This document shows positions 34,234-43,798 of a DNA stretch of 64,000 nucleotides, one piece after another; the first letter of the stretch is position 1; each line of letters opens with the position of its first letter. The position numbers and the translations under genes are program-made. The DNA is from Streptomyces sp. SDr-06 (GTDB lineage: Bacteria > Actinomycetota > Actinomycetes > Streptomycetales > Streptomycetaceae). Under the pieces are notes generated by a model, which was not told the DNA's origin, made no database searches, and saw only the letters and a program-made list of their open reading frames with translations. The stretch spans positions 1 through 64,000 of the forward strand of contig NZ_QOLA01000008.1 in assembly GCF_003324565.1 (NCBI RefSeq), written 5' to 3'.

Positions 34234-35039
34234 GCACCCCGACCGCCGCCCCCGCGCCCCTGCGCTCCAACGCCCTCGCGCAGACCTGGTACATGACGCA
34301 GCGTCAGCTGATGGCGATCTTCCGGCAGCCCGCCTATCTCCTGATCACCCTGGTCCAGCCGGTGATCTGGCTGTTCCTCTTCGGCAACCTCTTCAAGAAG
34401 GTCGTCGAGCTCGGCGGTTTCGGCACCACCTCCTACCTCGACTACCTGGTCCCCGGCATCGTGGTGATGAGCGCACTCGGCTCCAGCATGTGGGCGGGCA
34501 TGGGCACCCTGGAGGAGATCGAGCGCGGCACGCTCAACCGCTTCCTCACCACCCCCGTCAGCCGCGGCGCCCTGATGAACGCCAACGTCGTCCAGAACGG
34601 CATCAGCATCACCGTCCAGACGGTGATCATCCTGCTGCTCGGCAAGCTCGGCGGGGCCCATTACCCGGGCGGCTTCGGCGGCCTGGTCATCCTCGCCGTC
34701 GCCGCGATCCTGCTCGGCACCGTCTTCGGCGCCTTCTCCAACGCGCTCGGCATGCTGGTGCGCCAACGCGAGTCGATCATCGGCATCAACACCTTCCTGC
34801 TGCTGCCGCTGACCTTCCTGTCCTCGGCCTTCATGGCCCCCTCCCAGATGCCCGCCTGGATGCGGCACATCGCCGACTTCAACCCGCTCAACTGGGCCAT
34901 GGTGGCGGGACGTTCGGCCATGTCGGCCGACCCCGACTGGGGTCTCGTCCTTGGCCGGGGCGGCGCGCTCCTCGCCCTCGCGATCGCCGCCGTCTGGCTG
35001 TCGACCCGCACCTTCCGCTCGTACCAGAAGTCGGTCTAG
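34230..35039 (+). CDS. DrrB-type ABC-2 exporter permease
   Basis: 269 residues with six predicted membrane helices of the ABC-2 membrane family. The N-terminal amphipathic segment (YMTQRQLMAIFRQPAYLL) is typical, as is the segment SSAFMAPSQMPAWMRHIADFNPLNW that ends the core. It forms the membrane part of the exporter with the ATPase encoded just upstream. The substrate cannot be predicted; antibiotics and lipids are typical. It is followed by a small tandem repeat and a terminator. Confidence 0.93.
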   Translation: MSTPTAAPAPLRSNALAQTWYMTQRQLMAIFRQPAYLLITLVQPVIWLFLFGNLFKKVVELGGFGTTSYLDYLVPGIVVMSALGSSMWAGMGTLEEIERGTLNRFLTTPVSRGALMNANVVQNGISITVQTVIILLLGKLGGAHYPGGFGGLVILAVAAILLGTVFGAFSNALGMLVRQRESIIGINTFLLLPLTFLSSAFMAPSQMPAWMRHIADFNPLNWAMVAGRSAMSADPDWGLVLGRGGALLALAIAAVWLSTRTFRSYQKSV

Positions 35040-35103
35040 CCGTACGTCCCGCGCGTACCGGGAGTCGGTTCGGCCGTACGGCCCGCTCGTGCCGGGTCGT
35101 CGG

Positions 35104-35143
35104 GCCGAGGAACGCCGAGGAACGCCGAGGTACGCCGAGAAAC
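35104..35143. repeat. Four tandem copies of a 10-base unit
   Basis: GCCGAGGAAC occurs twice exactly (35104-35123), then as GCCGAGGTAC (35124-35133) and GCCGAGAAAC (35134-35143). The period matches about one helical turn. It lies in the space between the exporter genes and a terminator and is not coding. Confidence 0.9.
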
Positions 35144-35147
35144 AGGG

Positions 35148-35179
35148 AAACCCCCGGCGGGGCAACCGCCGGGGGTTTT
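35148..35179. terminator. Terminator after the exporter genes
   Basis: A perfect 13-base-pair stem (35148-35160 with 35166-35178), loop GGCAA, with TTTT at the end of the right arm on the plus strand and AAA at the left. It could also serve the convergent minus-strand gene. Confidence 0.85.
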
Positions 35180-35208
35180 CGCGGAGTCGGGGCAGGGGAG
35201 GGCGTGGC

Positions 35209-36054
35209 TCAGGCCGCGGGGGCCTCCTGCTCGCGCTCCACCTGCTCGTTCCAGTCCCGCTTCATCGCGCGCCAGCCGTCGTCGTCCTGGCCGAGACGCC
35301 AGTAGCCCGAGATGGAGAGCCGCTCGCGCGGCACGTTCCGCTCGACGCGCAGCAGGCGGCGCAGTTCCTTCACGAAGCCCGCCTCGCCGTGCACGAAGGC
35401 GTGCACGTCACCGGCGGGGAACTCCAAGTCCTTGACGGCGTCCACCAGTCGGGAGCCCACCGCGGCATCGCCCCGGTGCAGCCACGTCACCGTGACGCCG
35501 TCGGGGGCGTCGATCTTCTGCTCCTCCTCGGGGCCCGCCACCTCGACGAAGGCGTGCACCACAGCGCCCGCCGGCATGCGCTCCACGGCCGCCGCGATCG
35601 CGGGCAGCGCGCTCTCGTCGCCGGCGAGCAGATGCCAGTCGGCCGCCGGGTCCGGGGCGTACCCGCCGCCGGGTCCGAGGAAGCGCACCGTCTCGCCCAC
35701 CTGGACCCCGGCGGCCCACGGGCCCGCGAGGCCCTCGTCGCCGTGGACCACGAAGTCGACGGTCAGCTCGCCGAGCGCCTCATCCCAGTCGCGCACGGTG
35801 TAGGCGCGCGTGCTCGGCCACTGCTCGCGCGGGAACTCGGCGCGGATCCGCTCCATGTCGAAGGGCTCCGGGTAGGTCACGCCCGCGGCCGGGAACAGCA
35901 GCTTGATGTAGTGATCGGTGTACTCGCCGACCCGGAATCCGGTCAGTGACTCGCCGCCGAGCACGAGGCGCACCATGTGCGGGGTGATGCGCTCGGTGCG
36001 GACCACCCGCGCCTCGTTGATCTTCGGTGCCTTGCGAGACGGGCGTTCTGCCAC
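35209..36054 (-). CDS. Siderophore-interacting protein (FAD-dependent ferric-siderophore reductase)
   Basis: 281 residues. The FAD-binding domain shows TRAYTVRDWD (the R-x-Y-T motif) and the C-terminal SIP domain shows LLAGDESALPAIAAAVER and the end ISGYWRLGQDDDGW, in agreement with the ViuB/SIP group that reduces ferric siderophores to release iron in the cytosol. GTG 36054 is chosen because GAGGAG lies exactly six bases upstream; an in-frame ATG at 36084 has no ribosome site and would overlap the edge of the iron box. An iron-dependent repressor box precedes it. Confidence 0.93.
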   Translation of the reverse strand: MAERPSRKAPKINEARVVRTERITPHMVRLVLGGESLTGFRVGEYTDHYIKLLFPAAGVTYPEPFDMERIRAEFPREQWPSTRAYTVRDWDEALGELTVDFVVHGDEGLAGPWAAGVQVGETVRFLGPGGGYAPDPAADWHLLAGDESALPAIAAAVERMPAGAVVHAFVEVAGPEEEQKIDAPDGVTVTWLHRGDAAVGSRLVDAVKDLEFPAGDVHAFVHGEAGFVKELRRLLRVERNVPRERLSISGYWRLGQDDDGWRAMKRDWNEQVEREQEAPAA

Positions 36055-36085
36055 GGTGCGCTCCTCTGGTACAACCTGATCCATT

Positions 36086-36109
36086 ATTAGTTAGGATTAC
36101 CTAAGTTAG
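36086..36109 (-). promoter_or_regulatory. Iron box (DmdR/IdeR-type operator)
   Basis: TTAGGATTACCTAA (36091-36104) has the inverted arms TTAGG/CCTAA of the DtxR-family operator, inside a longer TTAG-rich stretch 36086-36109. It lies 32 bases before the GTG of the siderophore reductase gene, so repression under iron-rich conditions is expected. Confidence 0.75.
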
Positions 36110-36132
36110 CACCTGGACCGCTGAAGGGCACC

Positions 36133-37056
36133 TCAATTGCGGAGGGTGGAGAGCAGCCGCCCCGTCGCGCCGGCCAGCCCCCACCGGGCCACCAACTCTT
36201 CGAGGGTGGCCGGATCGCGCGGCTCGCCGGGGAGCGTCGCGTCGAACGACGGCAGGGCCACGTCCATCGCGACCCGCACCACCTTCGGCGCGACGTCCAG
36301 GTAGTCGGCCGCCTCCAGGATTCCCCGGCGCTTGGCCGGGGTCAGCTTCGAGAAGCGGTCGGCGGCGGCCGCGCGCACTCCCGCCAGGTCGCCGTACTCG
36401 TTGATCAGCTGGGCCGCGGTCTTCTCGCCGATGCCCTTCACGCCCGGCAGGCCGTCGCTGGTGTCGCCGCGCAGGGCGGCGAAGTCGGCGTACTGGTCGG
36501 GCCGCACCCCGTACTTCGCGCGGATCGCCTTGTCGTCGACCAGGTCGCAGTCGCCCACGCCCTTGCGCGGGTAGAGCACGCGCACCCCGCGCGCGTCGTC
36601 GACCAGCTGGAAGAGGTCGCGGTCGCCCGTGACGATGTCGACCGGGCCGGACGCGAGGCCGGACAGGGTGCCGATGACGTCGTCCGCCTCGTAGCCCGCG
36701 ACGCCGACGCGCGCGATGCCCAGCGCGTCCAGGACGTCGTCGATCACCGGCACCTGCGGGGCCAGGGTGTCCGGCGTCTCCTCCTCGTCGGGCTGCCCGG
36801 CCGGGGTCTCCTCGGCCACCCGGTGCGCCTTGTAGGAGGGGATCAGATCGACCCGCCACTGCGGCCGCCAGTCCGCGTCCATGCAGGCCACGAGGTCGTC
36901 CGGGCGGTGGTCGTGGACCAGGCGGGAGATGAAGTCGAGCAGGCCGCGCACGGCGTTGACCGGCGTGCCGTCCGGAGCCCTGACCGTGTCGGGCACCCCG
37001 AAGTAGGCGCGGTAGTAGAGGGACGAGGTGTCGAGGAGCATCAGGCGTCGCGTCAC
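36133..37056 (-). CDS. 5'-3' exonuclease domain protein
   Basis: 307 residues resembling the isolated N-terminal 5' nuclease of DNA polymerase I. LMLLDTSSLYYRAYF begins the PIN-like core, YEADDVIGTLSGLA and DIVTGDRDLFQLVDD hold acidic metal ligands, and GVKGIGEKTAAQLINEYG is the helix-3-turn-helix that binds DNA. It would process flaps or RNA primers alongside PolA. GTG 37056 is used; an ATG five codons later is an alternative, and neither has a strong Shine-Dalgarno. It is a stand-alone gene. Confidence 0.92.
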   Translation of the reverse strand: MTRRLMLLDTSSLYYRAYFGVPDTVRAPDGTPVNAVRGLLDFISRLVHDHRPDDLVACMDADWRPQWRVDLIPSYKAHRVAEETPAGQPDEEETPDTLAPQVPVIDDVLDALGIARVGVAGYEADDVIGTLSGLASGPVDIVTGDRDLFQLVDDARGVRVLYPRKGVGDCDLVDDKAIRAKYGVRPDQYADFAALRGDTSDGLPGVKGIGEKTAAQLINEYGDLAGVRAAAADRFSKLTPAKRRGILEAADYLDVAPKVVRVAMDVALPSFDATLPGEPRDPATLEELVARWGLAGATGRLLSTLRN

Positions 37057-37316
37057 ACCCCGATGATGCCGCACCCCACTGACACCCACCTCGCGCCGAA
37101 GCCCGCGGGCACCCCGCGCCGGAGCGTGCGGTCCTCGTGAACAAGTGAACTGGATCACGGTTGCGTTTGCCCCCGCCGAAGGGGGGCAGGCGCGACGCCG
37201 GAGCGGACCCAAGTATGGATTTCAACCATTTCTCGGGCTGCGGACCGAATCCGCGCCGCTCCACGGCCCGCCCGCGGGGGATGCGGGCCGTTCTCAGTTC
37301 GACCCGTGAGGTGTAT

Positions 37317-38384
37317 GTGTCCAGGCTGCAAGCCGAGCAGCTCTACAAGGTGTTCGGCAGACGACCCGAGGAAGCCGTGCGCAGGCTCGAAGGCGGCGCC
37401 GACCGCGAAGAGCTGCGGGCCGACGGGACGACCGCGGCGGTGATCGACGCCTCGTTCACGGTGGACCCCGGCCAGATCTTCGTCGTGATGGGCCTCTCCG
37501 GATCCGGCAAGTCGACCCTGCTGCGCATGCTCAACGGGCTCCTGGAGCCCACTTCGGGCCGCGTCCTCTTCGACGGCCAGGACCTGACCAGCCTGCCCGC
37601 ACGCGAGCTGCGCACGGTCCGCTCCACCAAGATCAGCATGGTGTTCCAGCACTTCGCGCTGTTCCCGCACCGCAGCGTCCTGGAGAACGCGGCGTATGGG
37701 CTCGAAGTCCAGGGCGTTCCCCGGGCCGAGCGCCACGAGCGGGCCGCCGAGGCCCTGGAGCTGACCGGTCTGGGCGGCTGGGGCGACTCCTGGCCCGACG
37801 AGCTCTCCGGCGGCATGCAGCAGCGCGTGGGCCTCGCCCGCGCCCTGGCCACCGACGCCGACCTGCTCCTGATGGACGAGTCCTTCAGCGCGCTCGACCC
37901 GCTGATCCGGCGCGACATGCAGGACCAGCTCCTGGAGCTCCAGAAGCGCCTCAAGAAGACCATCGTCTTCATCACGCACGACCTCAACGAGGCCATGCGG
38001 CTCGGCGACAAGATCGCCGTGATGCGCGACGGGCGGATCGTCCAGCTCGGCACCGCCGAGGACATCCTGCTCACCCCGGCCAACGACTACGTGGCGTCGT
38101 TCATCCAGGACGTCGACCGCTCCCGGGTGCTCACGGCGCTGTCCGTCATGACCGCCCCGCACCGCCCCGACGCGGGCGAGTGCGACTGCGAGACCGTGCT
38201 GCCCGAGACCCCCGTCGCCGACGTGTGCACGGTGGCCGCCCGGGTCCCGCACCCGGTCGCCGTCAAGGACGCCGACGGCGCGGTGCTCGGCGTCGTGCCG
38301 CAGGAGCGGCTCATAGCCTTCCTGGGGGACGACAAGCAGGGCCCGGCCGACTGCTCGATGAAGGAGGTGGCCACGCATGCCTAG
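37317..38384 (+). CDS. Glycine betaine/proline ABC transporter ATPase (ProV/OpuAA-like)
   Basis: 355 residues. Walker A is GLSGSGKST, the signature LSGGMQQR, Walker B LLLMDESFSALDP, and the long N-terminal segment (LYKVFGRRPEEAVRRLEGGADR) is typical of ProV-type subunits. The C-terminal ~60 residues (TPVADVCTVAARVPHPVAVKD) look like a single CBS repeat, where other members have two, used to sense ionic strength. GTG 37317 follows GAGGT at 37308-37312. The stop overlaps the next gene by eight bases, indicating translational coupling. The substrate is inferred as glycine betaine or a related osmolyte. Confidence 0.93.
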   Translation: MSRLQAEQLYKVFGRRPEEAVRRLEGGADREELRADGTTAAVIDASFTVDPGQIFVVMGLSGSGKSTLLRMLNGLLEPTSGRVLFDGQDLTSLPARELRTVRSTKISMVFQHFALFPHRSVLENAAYGLEVQGVPRAERHERAAEALELTGLGGWGDSWPDELSGGMQQRVGLARALATDADLLLMDESFSALDPLIRRDMQDQLLELQKRLKKTIVFITHDLNEAMRLGDKIAVMRDGRIVQLGTAEDILLTPANDYVASFIQDVDRSRVLTALSVMTAPHRPDAGECDCETVLPETPVADVCTVAARVPHPVAVKDADGAVLGVVPQERLIAFLGDDKQGPADCSMKEVATHA

Positions 38385-40179
38385 GCTCCACCTCGGCGAC
38401 TGGGTCGACAGCGCCGTGAACTTCCTCCAGAGCCACCTCTCCTGGCTCTTCGACGCCATCACCCATGTCGTCAACGGCATGTACGACGGCATCAACGCGG
38501 TGCTCGACGCGCCGCAGCCGCTGCTCTTCGCGGGCATCCTCGCCGTGGTCGCCTGGTGGCTGCGCGGGCTCCTCGCGGGCGTCCTGGCCTTCTCCGGGTT
38601 CGCCCTCATCGAGTCGATCCAGCTGTGGGACGACACGATGTCGACGCTCTCGCTCGTGCTCGTCGCGGCGATCGTGACGCTGGTCGTCGCGATCCCGCTC
38701 GGCATCTGGGCCGCGCGCTCCAAGACGGTCAGCGCGGTCCTGCGGCCCGTCCTCGACTTCATGCAGACCATGCCGGCGATGGTCTACCTCATCCCCGGCA
38801 TCATCTTCTTCGGCGTGGGCGTGGTCCCCGGCATCATCGCCACCATCGTCTTCTCGCTGCCGCCGGGCGTGCGCATGACCGAACTCGGCATCCGCCAGGT
38901 CGACGGCGAACTCGTCGAGGCGGCCGAGGCGTTCGGCACCACGCCCCGCAACACCCTGCTGCGGGTGCAGCTGCCGCTGGCGCTGCCCACCATCATGGCG
39001 GGCATCAACCAGGTCATCATGCTCAGCCTGTCCATGGTCGTCATCGCGGGCATGGCCGGAGGCGGCGGCCTCGGCGGTGCCGTGTACCGGGCGATCGGCA
39101 ACGTCGACATCGGCCTCGGCTTCGAGGCGGGCATCTCCATCGTGGTCCTCGCCATGTACCTGGACCGCATGACCGGCGCGCTCAGCCGCCAGGTCTCGCC
39201 GCTCGGCCGGCGCGCGCTCGCCAAGGCGAAGGCCGCCACCGGCGGTCTGCGGATCTGGAACTACCGGCCGCAGCCCGCCGTCGCCCTCGTCGGCGTGGTC
39301 GTCCTGGCCCTCGTCGCGGGCGGCACGAGCATGTTCGGCACCTCCGGCGAGGCCTCCGCCACCGGCGCCAAGGACGTGGGCAAGGGCAAGAAGATCTCCC
39401 TCGGCTACATCCCGTGGGACGAGGGCGTCGCCTCCACCTTCCTGTGGAAGGAACTCCTCGAGCGCCGCGGCTTCACCGTCGACGCCCGCCAGTACGAGGC
39501 CGGCGCGCTCTACACCGGCATGGCCGGCGGCCAGATCGACTTCGAGACCGACTCCTGGCTGCCCACCACCCACGCCCAGTACTGGGCCAAGTACAAGGAC
39601 AAGCTGGAGGACATGGGCTCCTGGTACGGGCCCACCTCCCTGGAGCTCTCGGTGCCGTCCTACGTCAAGGACGTCAACACCCTGGACGACCTCAAGGGCA
39701 AGGGCTCCGAGTTCCAGAACCGCATCGTCGGCATCGAGCCCAGCGCCGGTGAGGCCGGGATCCTGAAGGACAAGATCCTCAAGGAGTACGGCCTGGACGG
39801 CGAGTACAAGGTCGTCGACGGCTCCACGCCCGGCATGCTGGCCGAGCTGAAGCGGGCGTACGCCAAGAAGGAGCCCATCGTGGTGCCGCTCTGGTCGCCG
39901 CACTGGGCGTACAACACCTACGACCTGAAGAAGCTCAAGGACCCCAAGGGCGTCTGGGGCAAGGGCGACGGGGTGCACACCCTGGCGCGCAAGGGCTTCG
40001 CCTCCGACAACGCCAAGGTCGGCGCGTGGCTAAAGAACTTCCACATGGACGAGAAGCAGCTCACCAGTCTTGAGGCCAAGATCCAGTCCACCGGCAAGGG
40101 CAAGGAGCAGGACGCCGTGCGCGCCTGGCTGAAGGAGAACCCGGGCCTGGCCGACAAGTGGACCCCGGTCTCGTCGTAG
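38377..40179 (+). CDS. Glycine betaine transporter permease fused to substrate-binding protein (ProW-ProX fusion)
   Basis: 600 residues. The first ~310 are a ProW/OpuAB permease with six or more helices and the EAA loop (GELVEAAEAFGTTPRNTLLRVQLPLALP). After a membrane helix near 305-325 comes an extracellular OpuAC-type binding domain (about 342-600; ISLGYIPWDEGVASTFLWKELLE, with tryptophans in SWLPTTHAQYW and PLWSPHWAY that suit an aromatic cage for quaternary amines). The fusion tethers the binding protein to the pore. With the ATPase upstream this makes a complete two-gene osmolyte importer. Confidence 0.93.
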   Translation: MPRLHLGDWVDSAVNFLQSHLSWLFDAITHVVNGMYDGINAVLDAPQPLLFAGILAVVAWWLRGLLAGVLAFSGFALIESIQLWDDTMSTLSLVLVAAIVTLVVAIPLGIWAARSKTVSAVLRPVLDFMQTMPAMVYLIPGIIFFGVGVVPGIIATIVFSLPPGVRMTELGIRQVDGELVEAAEAFGTTPRNTLLRVQLPLALPTIMAGINQVIMLSLSMVVIAGMAGGGGLGGAVYRAIGNVDIGLGFEAGISIVVLAMYLDRMTGALSRQVSPLGRRALAKAKAATGGLRIWNYRPQPAVALVGVVVLALVAGGTSMFGTSGEASATGAKDVGKGKKISLGYIPWDEGVASTFLWKELLERRGFTVDARQYEAGALYTGMAGGQIDFETDSWLPTTHAQYWAKYKDKLEDMGSWYGPTSLELSVPSYVKDVNTLDDLKGKGSEFQNRIVGIEPSAGEAGILKDKILKEYGLDGEYKVVDGSTPGMLAELKRAYAKKEPIVVPLWSPHWAYNTYDLKKLKDPKGVWGKGDGVHTLARKGFASDNAKVGAWLKNFHMDEKQLTSLEAKIQSTGKGKEQDAVRAWLKENPGLADKWTPVSS

Positions 40180-40214
40180 TCACTCCCGCGGGAAAGCCCC
40201 TCCCGCCTCCCCTT

Positions 40215-40252
40215 TCCGCAGCCGTGGCCGGCTCTCCGGCCACGGCTGCGGA
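40215..40252. terminator. Terminator after the osmolyte transporter
   Basis: A 17-base-pair stem (40215-40231 with 40236-40252) with loop CTCT begins 36 bases after the stop. Confidence 0.8.
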
Positions 40253-40392
40253 GCGTCGTGATCCGGCCTGATCCCGCGTCCGACCCTTGGCGATCTTGGC
40301 GTGACGGTCCCGTCCGGGCCCGAAGCTGCGTAGGGTGACGTGAACGCAACCGGTGCGACCGCGGACCGAGTGACTGGGAGGGAGCCCGGGAG

Positions 40393-40947
40393 ATGGACGA
40401 CAAGGAAACTCTTCGGGTCGGGGTGGCGGTACGGCGCCTGCGCCGCAGCCTCGGCCTCACCCTCGCCGTGGTCGCCGAGCGCAGCGGTCTGTCGGTGCCG
40501 TTCCTCAGCCAGGTCGAGAACGAGCGCGCCCGCCCCAGCGCCCGCTCGCTCCAGCGGGTGGCGGACGCCCTGAACACCACGGTCGGCGAGCTGTACGACG
40601 CGGCCGACTGCGGCCGCACCGTCGACGTCGTCCGCTCCGCGCCCGAGGGGGAGGTCCCCGGGGTACGGCCGCTGCTGCGCGGCCACCACCAGCTGCACGC
40701 CATGGAGTTCACCGGCGAGCAGGACACCGGGCGCGAATTCCAGCACCGCAACGACGAGTTGATGTACGTGGCCGACGGGGCGGCCGAGGTCGAGGCCGAG
40801 GGCCGCGCCTACCGCCTGGAGCGGGGCGACACGCTGTGCCTGTCCGGCGGCGTGCGCCACCGCTGGCGGGCGGCGCTGCCCGGCACCCGCATCCTGGTCG
40901 TCGCGGTCGCCGACCACATCGAGGCCATCGAGGAGACCCGCCACTGA
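40393..40947 (+). CDS. XRE-family regulator with C-terminal cupin domain
   Basis: 184 residues. An XRE helix-turn-helix (about 8-62; RRLRRSLGLTLAVVAERSGLSVPFLSQVENERARPS) precedes a small cupin (about 100-178; HRNDELMYVADGAAEVEAEGRAYRLERGDTL). This is the PuuR/SutR-like architecture, in which the cupin binds a small ligand or metal. TAGGGT at 40331-40336 may be its -10 box. The stop overlaps the next start (TGATG at 40945-40949), so it is coupled to the metal-receptor-like protein and may control it. Confidence 0.92.
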   Translation: MDDKETLRVGVAVRRLRRSLGLTLAVVAERSGLSVPFLSQVENERARPSARSLQRVADALNTTVGELYDAADCGRTVDVVRSAPEGEVPGVRPLLRGHHQLHAMEFTGEQDTGREFQHRNDELMYVADGAAEVEAEGRAYRLERGDTLCLSGGVRHRWRAALPGTRILVVAVADHIEAIEETRH

Positions 40948-41660
40948 TGAGGGTGGTCTCCCTCGTCCCGTCGCTGACGGAAGCGGTCGCGGTCAGTGCC
41001 CCCGGGCTCCTGGTGGGCGCGACCGAGTGGTGCACCCGTCCGGCCGGGCTGGACGCCGTCCGCGTGGGCGGCACCAAGAACCCGGACGTCGAGCGGATCG
41101 TCGCGCTCGCCCCGGACCTGGTGGTCGCCAACGAGGAGGAGAACCGGGCCGTGGACCTGGCGGCCCTCGGCGCCGCCGGACTCGACGTCCTGGTCACCGA
41201 GGTCCGCTCGCTCCCGGAGGCCTTCACCGAACTGGAGCGGGTCCTCGTCGACGGCTGCGGTCTGGCCCGGCCCGACTGGCTGGAGGCGGCCGAGCGGGCC
41301 TGGGCCGGGGTGCGCCCGGGGCACCGGCGGACGGCCGTCGTGCCGGTCTGGCGGCGCCCCTGGATGGTGCTCGGCCGGGACACCTTCGCGGGCGACCTCC
41401 TTGCCCGGCTCGGCGTGCACAACGTCTACGCCGACCACGCCGAGCGCTACCCCCGCGTCGGCGTCGACGAGCTGAACGCGGCGGGGGCCGACCTCGTGGT
41501 GCTGCCCGACGAGCCCTACCGCTTCACGCCCGACGACGGCCCCGAGGCCTTCCCCGCGCTGCCCGCCGCCCTCGTCGACGGCCGCCACCTCACCTGGTAC
41601 GGCCCGTCGCTGGTCCGGGCGCCGGCCGTGCTCGGCGCGGCGCTCGGGACCGGTCGGTGA
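40947..41660 (+). CDS. Helical-backbone metal receptor / BtuF-like protein without signal peptide
   Basis: 237 residues. The fold is that of the cobalamin- or ferric-siderophore-binding superfamily: VSLVPSLTEAV at the start, VVANEEENRAVDLAALGAAG, and VGVDELNAAGADLVVLPDEPY. There is no signal peptide or lipobox, so unlike BtuF it should stay in the cytosol. Translation is coupled to the upstream cupin regulator by TGATG. The gene ends 12 bases from a convergent TDT transporter gene. A ligand such as a corrinoid or metal chelate is possible, but the location argues against a transport receptor. Confidence 0.85.
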   Translation: MRVVSLVPSLTEAVAVSAPGLLVGATEWCTRPAGLDAVRVGGTKNPDVERIVALAPDLVVANEEENRAVDLAALGAAGLDVLVTEVRSLPEAFTELERVLVDGCGLARPDWLEAAERAWAGVRPGHRRTAVVPVWRRPWMVLGRDTFAGDLLARLGVHNVYADHAERYPRVGVDELNAAGADLVVLPDEPYRFTPDDGPEAFPALPAALVDGRHLTWYGPSLVRAPAVLGAALGTGR

Positions 41661-41672
41661 TCCGCGCGGGGG

Positions 41673-42791
<1,119 letters not shown>

Positions 42792-42861
42792 GAGTCCAGG
42801 TTCGTCCGGGTGCCGGGCCCCCGCCACGCCCCCTGGAGCTATGGGGCCATAAGCTGGGTTT

Positions 42862-43791
42862 ATGAGCACGAACGGTCCCGAGGACACGCCCCCGCTCGCC
42901 CACCGGGTCCCGGACCTGGGGGCGATGGAGCTGCTGCTCGCCGTCGCCCGGCACGGCAGCCTCGGGCGGGCGGCCCGCGACCTCGGCATCACCCAGCCCG
43001 CCGCGAGCAGTCGCGTCCGCTCGATGGAGCGCCTGCTCGGCGTCACCCTCGTGGACCGCTCACCGCGCGGCTCCCGGCTCACCGCCGAGGGCGTCCTGGT
43101 GACGGACTGGGCGCGCCGGGTCGTGGAGGCCGCCGAGGCGTTCGACGCGGGCGCGCAGGCGCTGCGGGGCCGCCGGGACTCGCGTCTGCGGGTCGCCGCG
43201 AGCATGACCATCGCCGAGTACCTGCTGCCGGGCTGGCTGATCGCGCTGCGCGCGGAACGCCCCGGCACCGCCGTGTCGCTCAGCGCCGGGAACTCGGCCG
43301 TGGTCGCCGAGCGGCTGCTCTCGGACGAGGCCGACCTCGGGTTCGTCGAGGGGCTCGGGGTGCCCACGGGCCTGGACGGGGCGGTCATCGGCCACGACCG
43401 GCTCGTCGTGGTGACGGCCCCCGCGCACCCCTGGGCCCGCAGGCGCCGGCCGCTGCCGCCCGCCGAACTGGCCGCGACCCCGCTGATCCTGCGCGAACAG
43501 GGCTCGGGCACCCGCCAGGTCCTGGACGCGGCCCTCGCCGCCCACGGCGGGCTCGCCCAGCCCCTGATCGAACTCGCCTCCACCACCGCGGTGAAGGCGG
43601 CCGTCCTCAGCGGGGCCGGGCCCTCGGTGCTCAGCGAACTCGCGCTCGGCGAGGAGCTGGCGGCCCGGCGTCTGGTGCAGATCCCGGTCGAGGGCGTGCG
43701 GCTGCGGCGCGATCTGCGCGCGGTGTGGCGCCGGGGCCCGCTGCCCGCCGGTCCCGCCCGCGACCTGCTCTCGCTGGCCCGGCCCACCTGA
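42862..43791 (+). CDS. LysR-family transcriptional regulator
   Basis: 309 residues. The winged helix-turn-helix is at about 20-80 (MELLLAVARHGSLGRAARDLGITQPAASSRV, in part) followed by the effector domain (SRLRVAASMTIAEYLLPGWL, LILREQGSGTRQVLDAAL). The second half resembles the CysB/CbbR group with EQGSGTR. The 42792-42861 interval holds an interrupted inverted repeat AGCTATGG...CCATAAGCT that may be its binding site for the divergent TDT gene. The stop is seven bases from the convergent acetyltransferase gene. Confidence 0.93.
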   Translation: MSTNGPEDTPPLAHRVPDLGAMELLLAVARHGSLGRAARDLGITQPAASSRVRSMERLLGVTLVDRSPRGSRLTAEGVLVTDWARRVVEAAEAFDAGAQALRGRRDSRLRVAASMTIAEYLLPGWLIALRAERPGTAVSLSAGNSAVVAERLLSDEADLGFVEGLGVPTGLDGAVIGHDRLVVVTAPAHPWARRRRPLPPAELAATPLILREQGSGTRQVLDAALAAHGGLAQPLIELASTTAVKAAVLSGAGPSVLSELALGEELAARRLVQIPVEGVRLRRDLRAVWRRGPLPAGPARDLLSLARPT

Positions 43792-43798
43792 GGCACCG

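Noticed and set aside
36055..36084. Start of the siderophore reductase at ATG 36084
   Set aside because: No ribosome site upstream, and the iron box would lie only a few bases away; GTG 36054 has a perfect Shine-Dalgarno at six bases.
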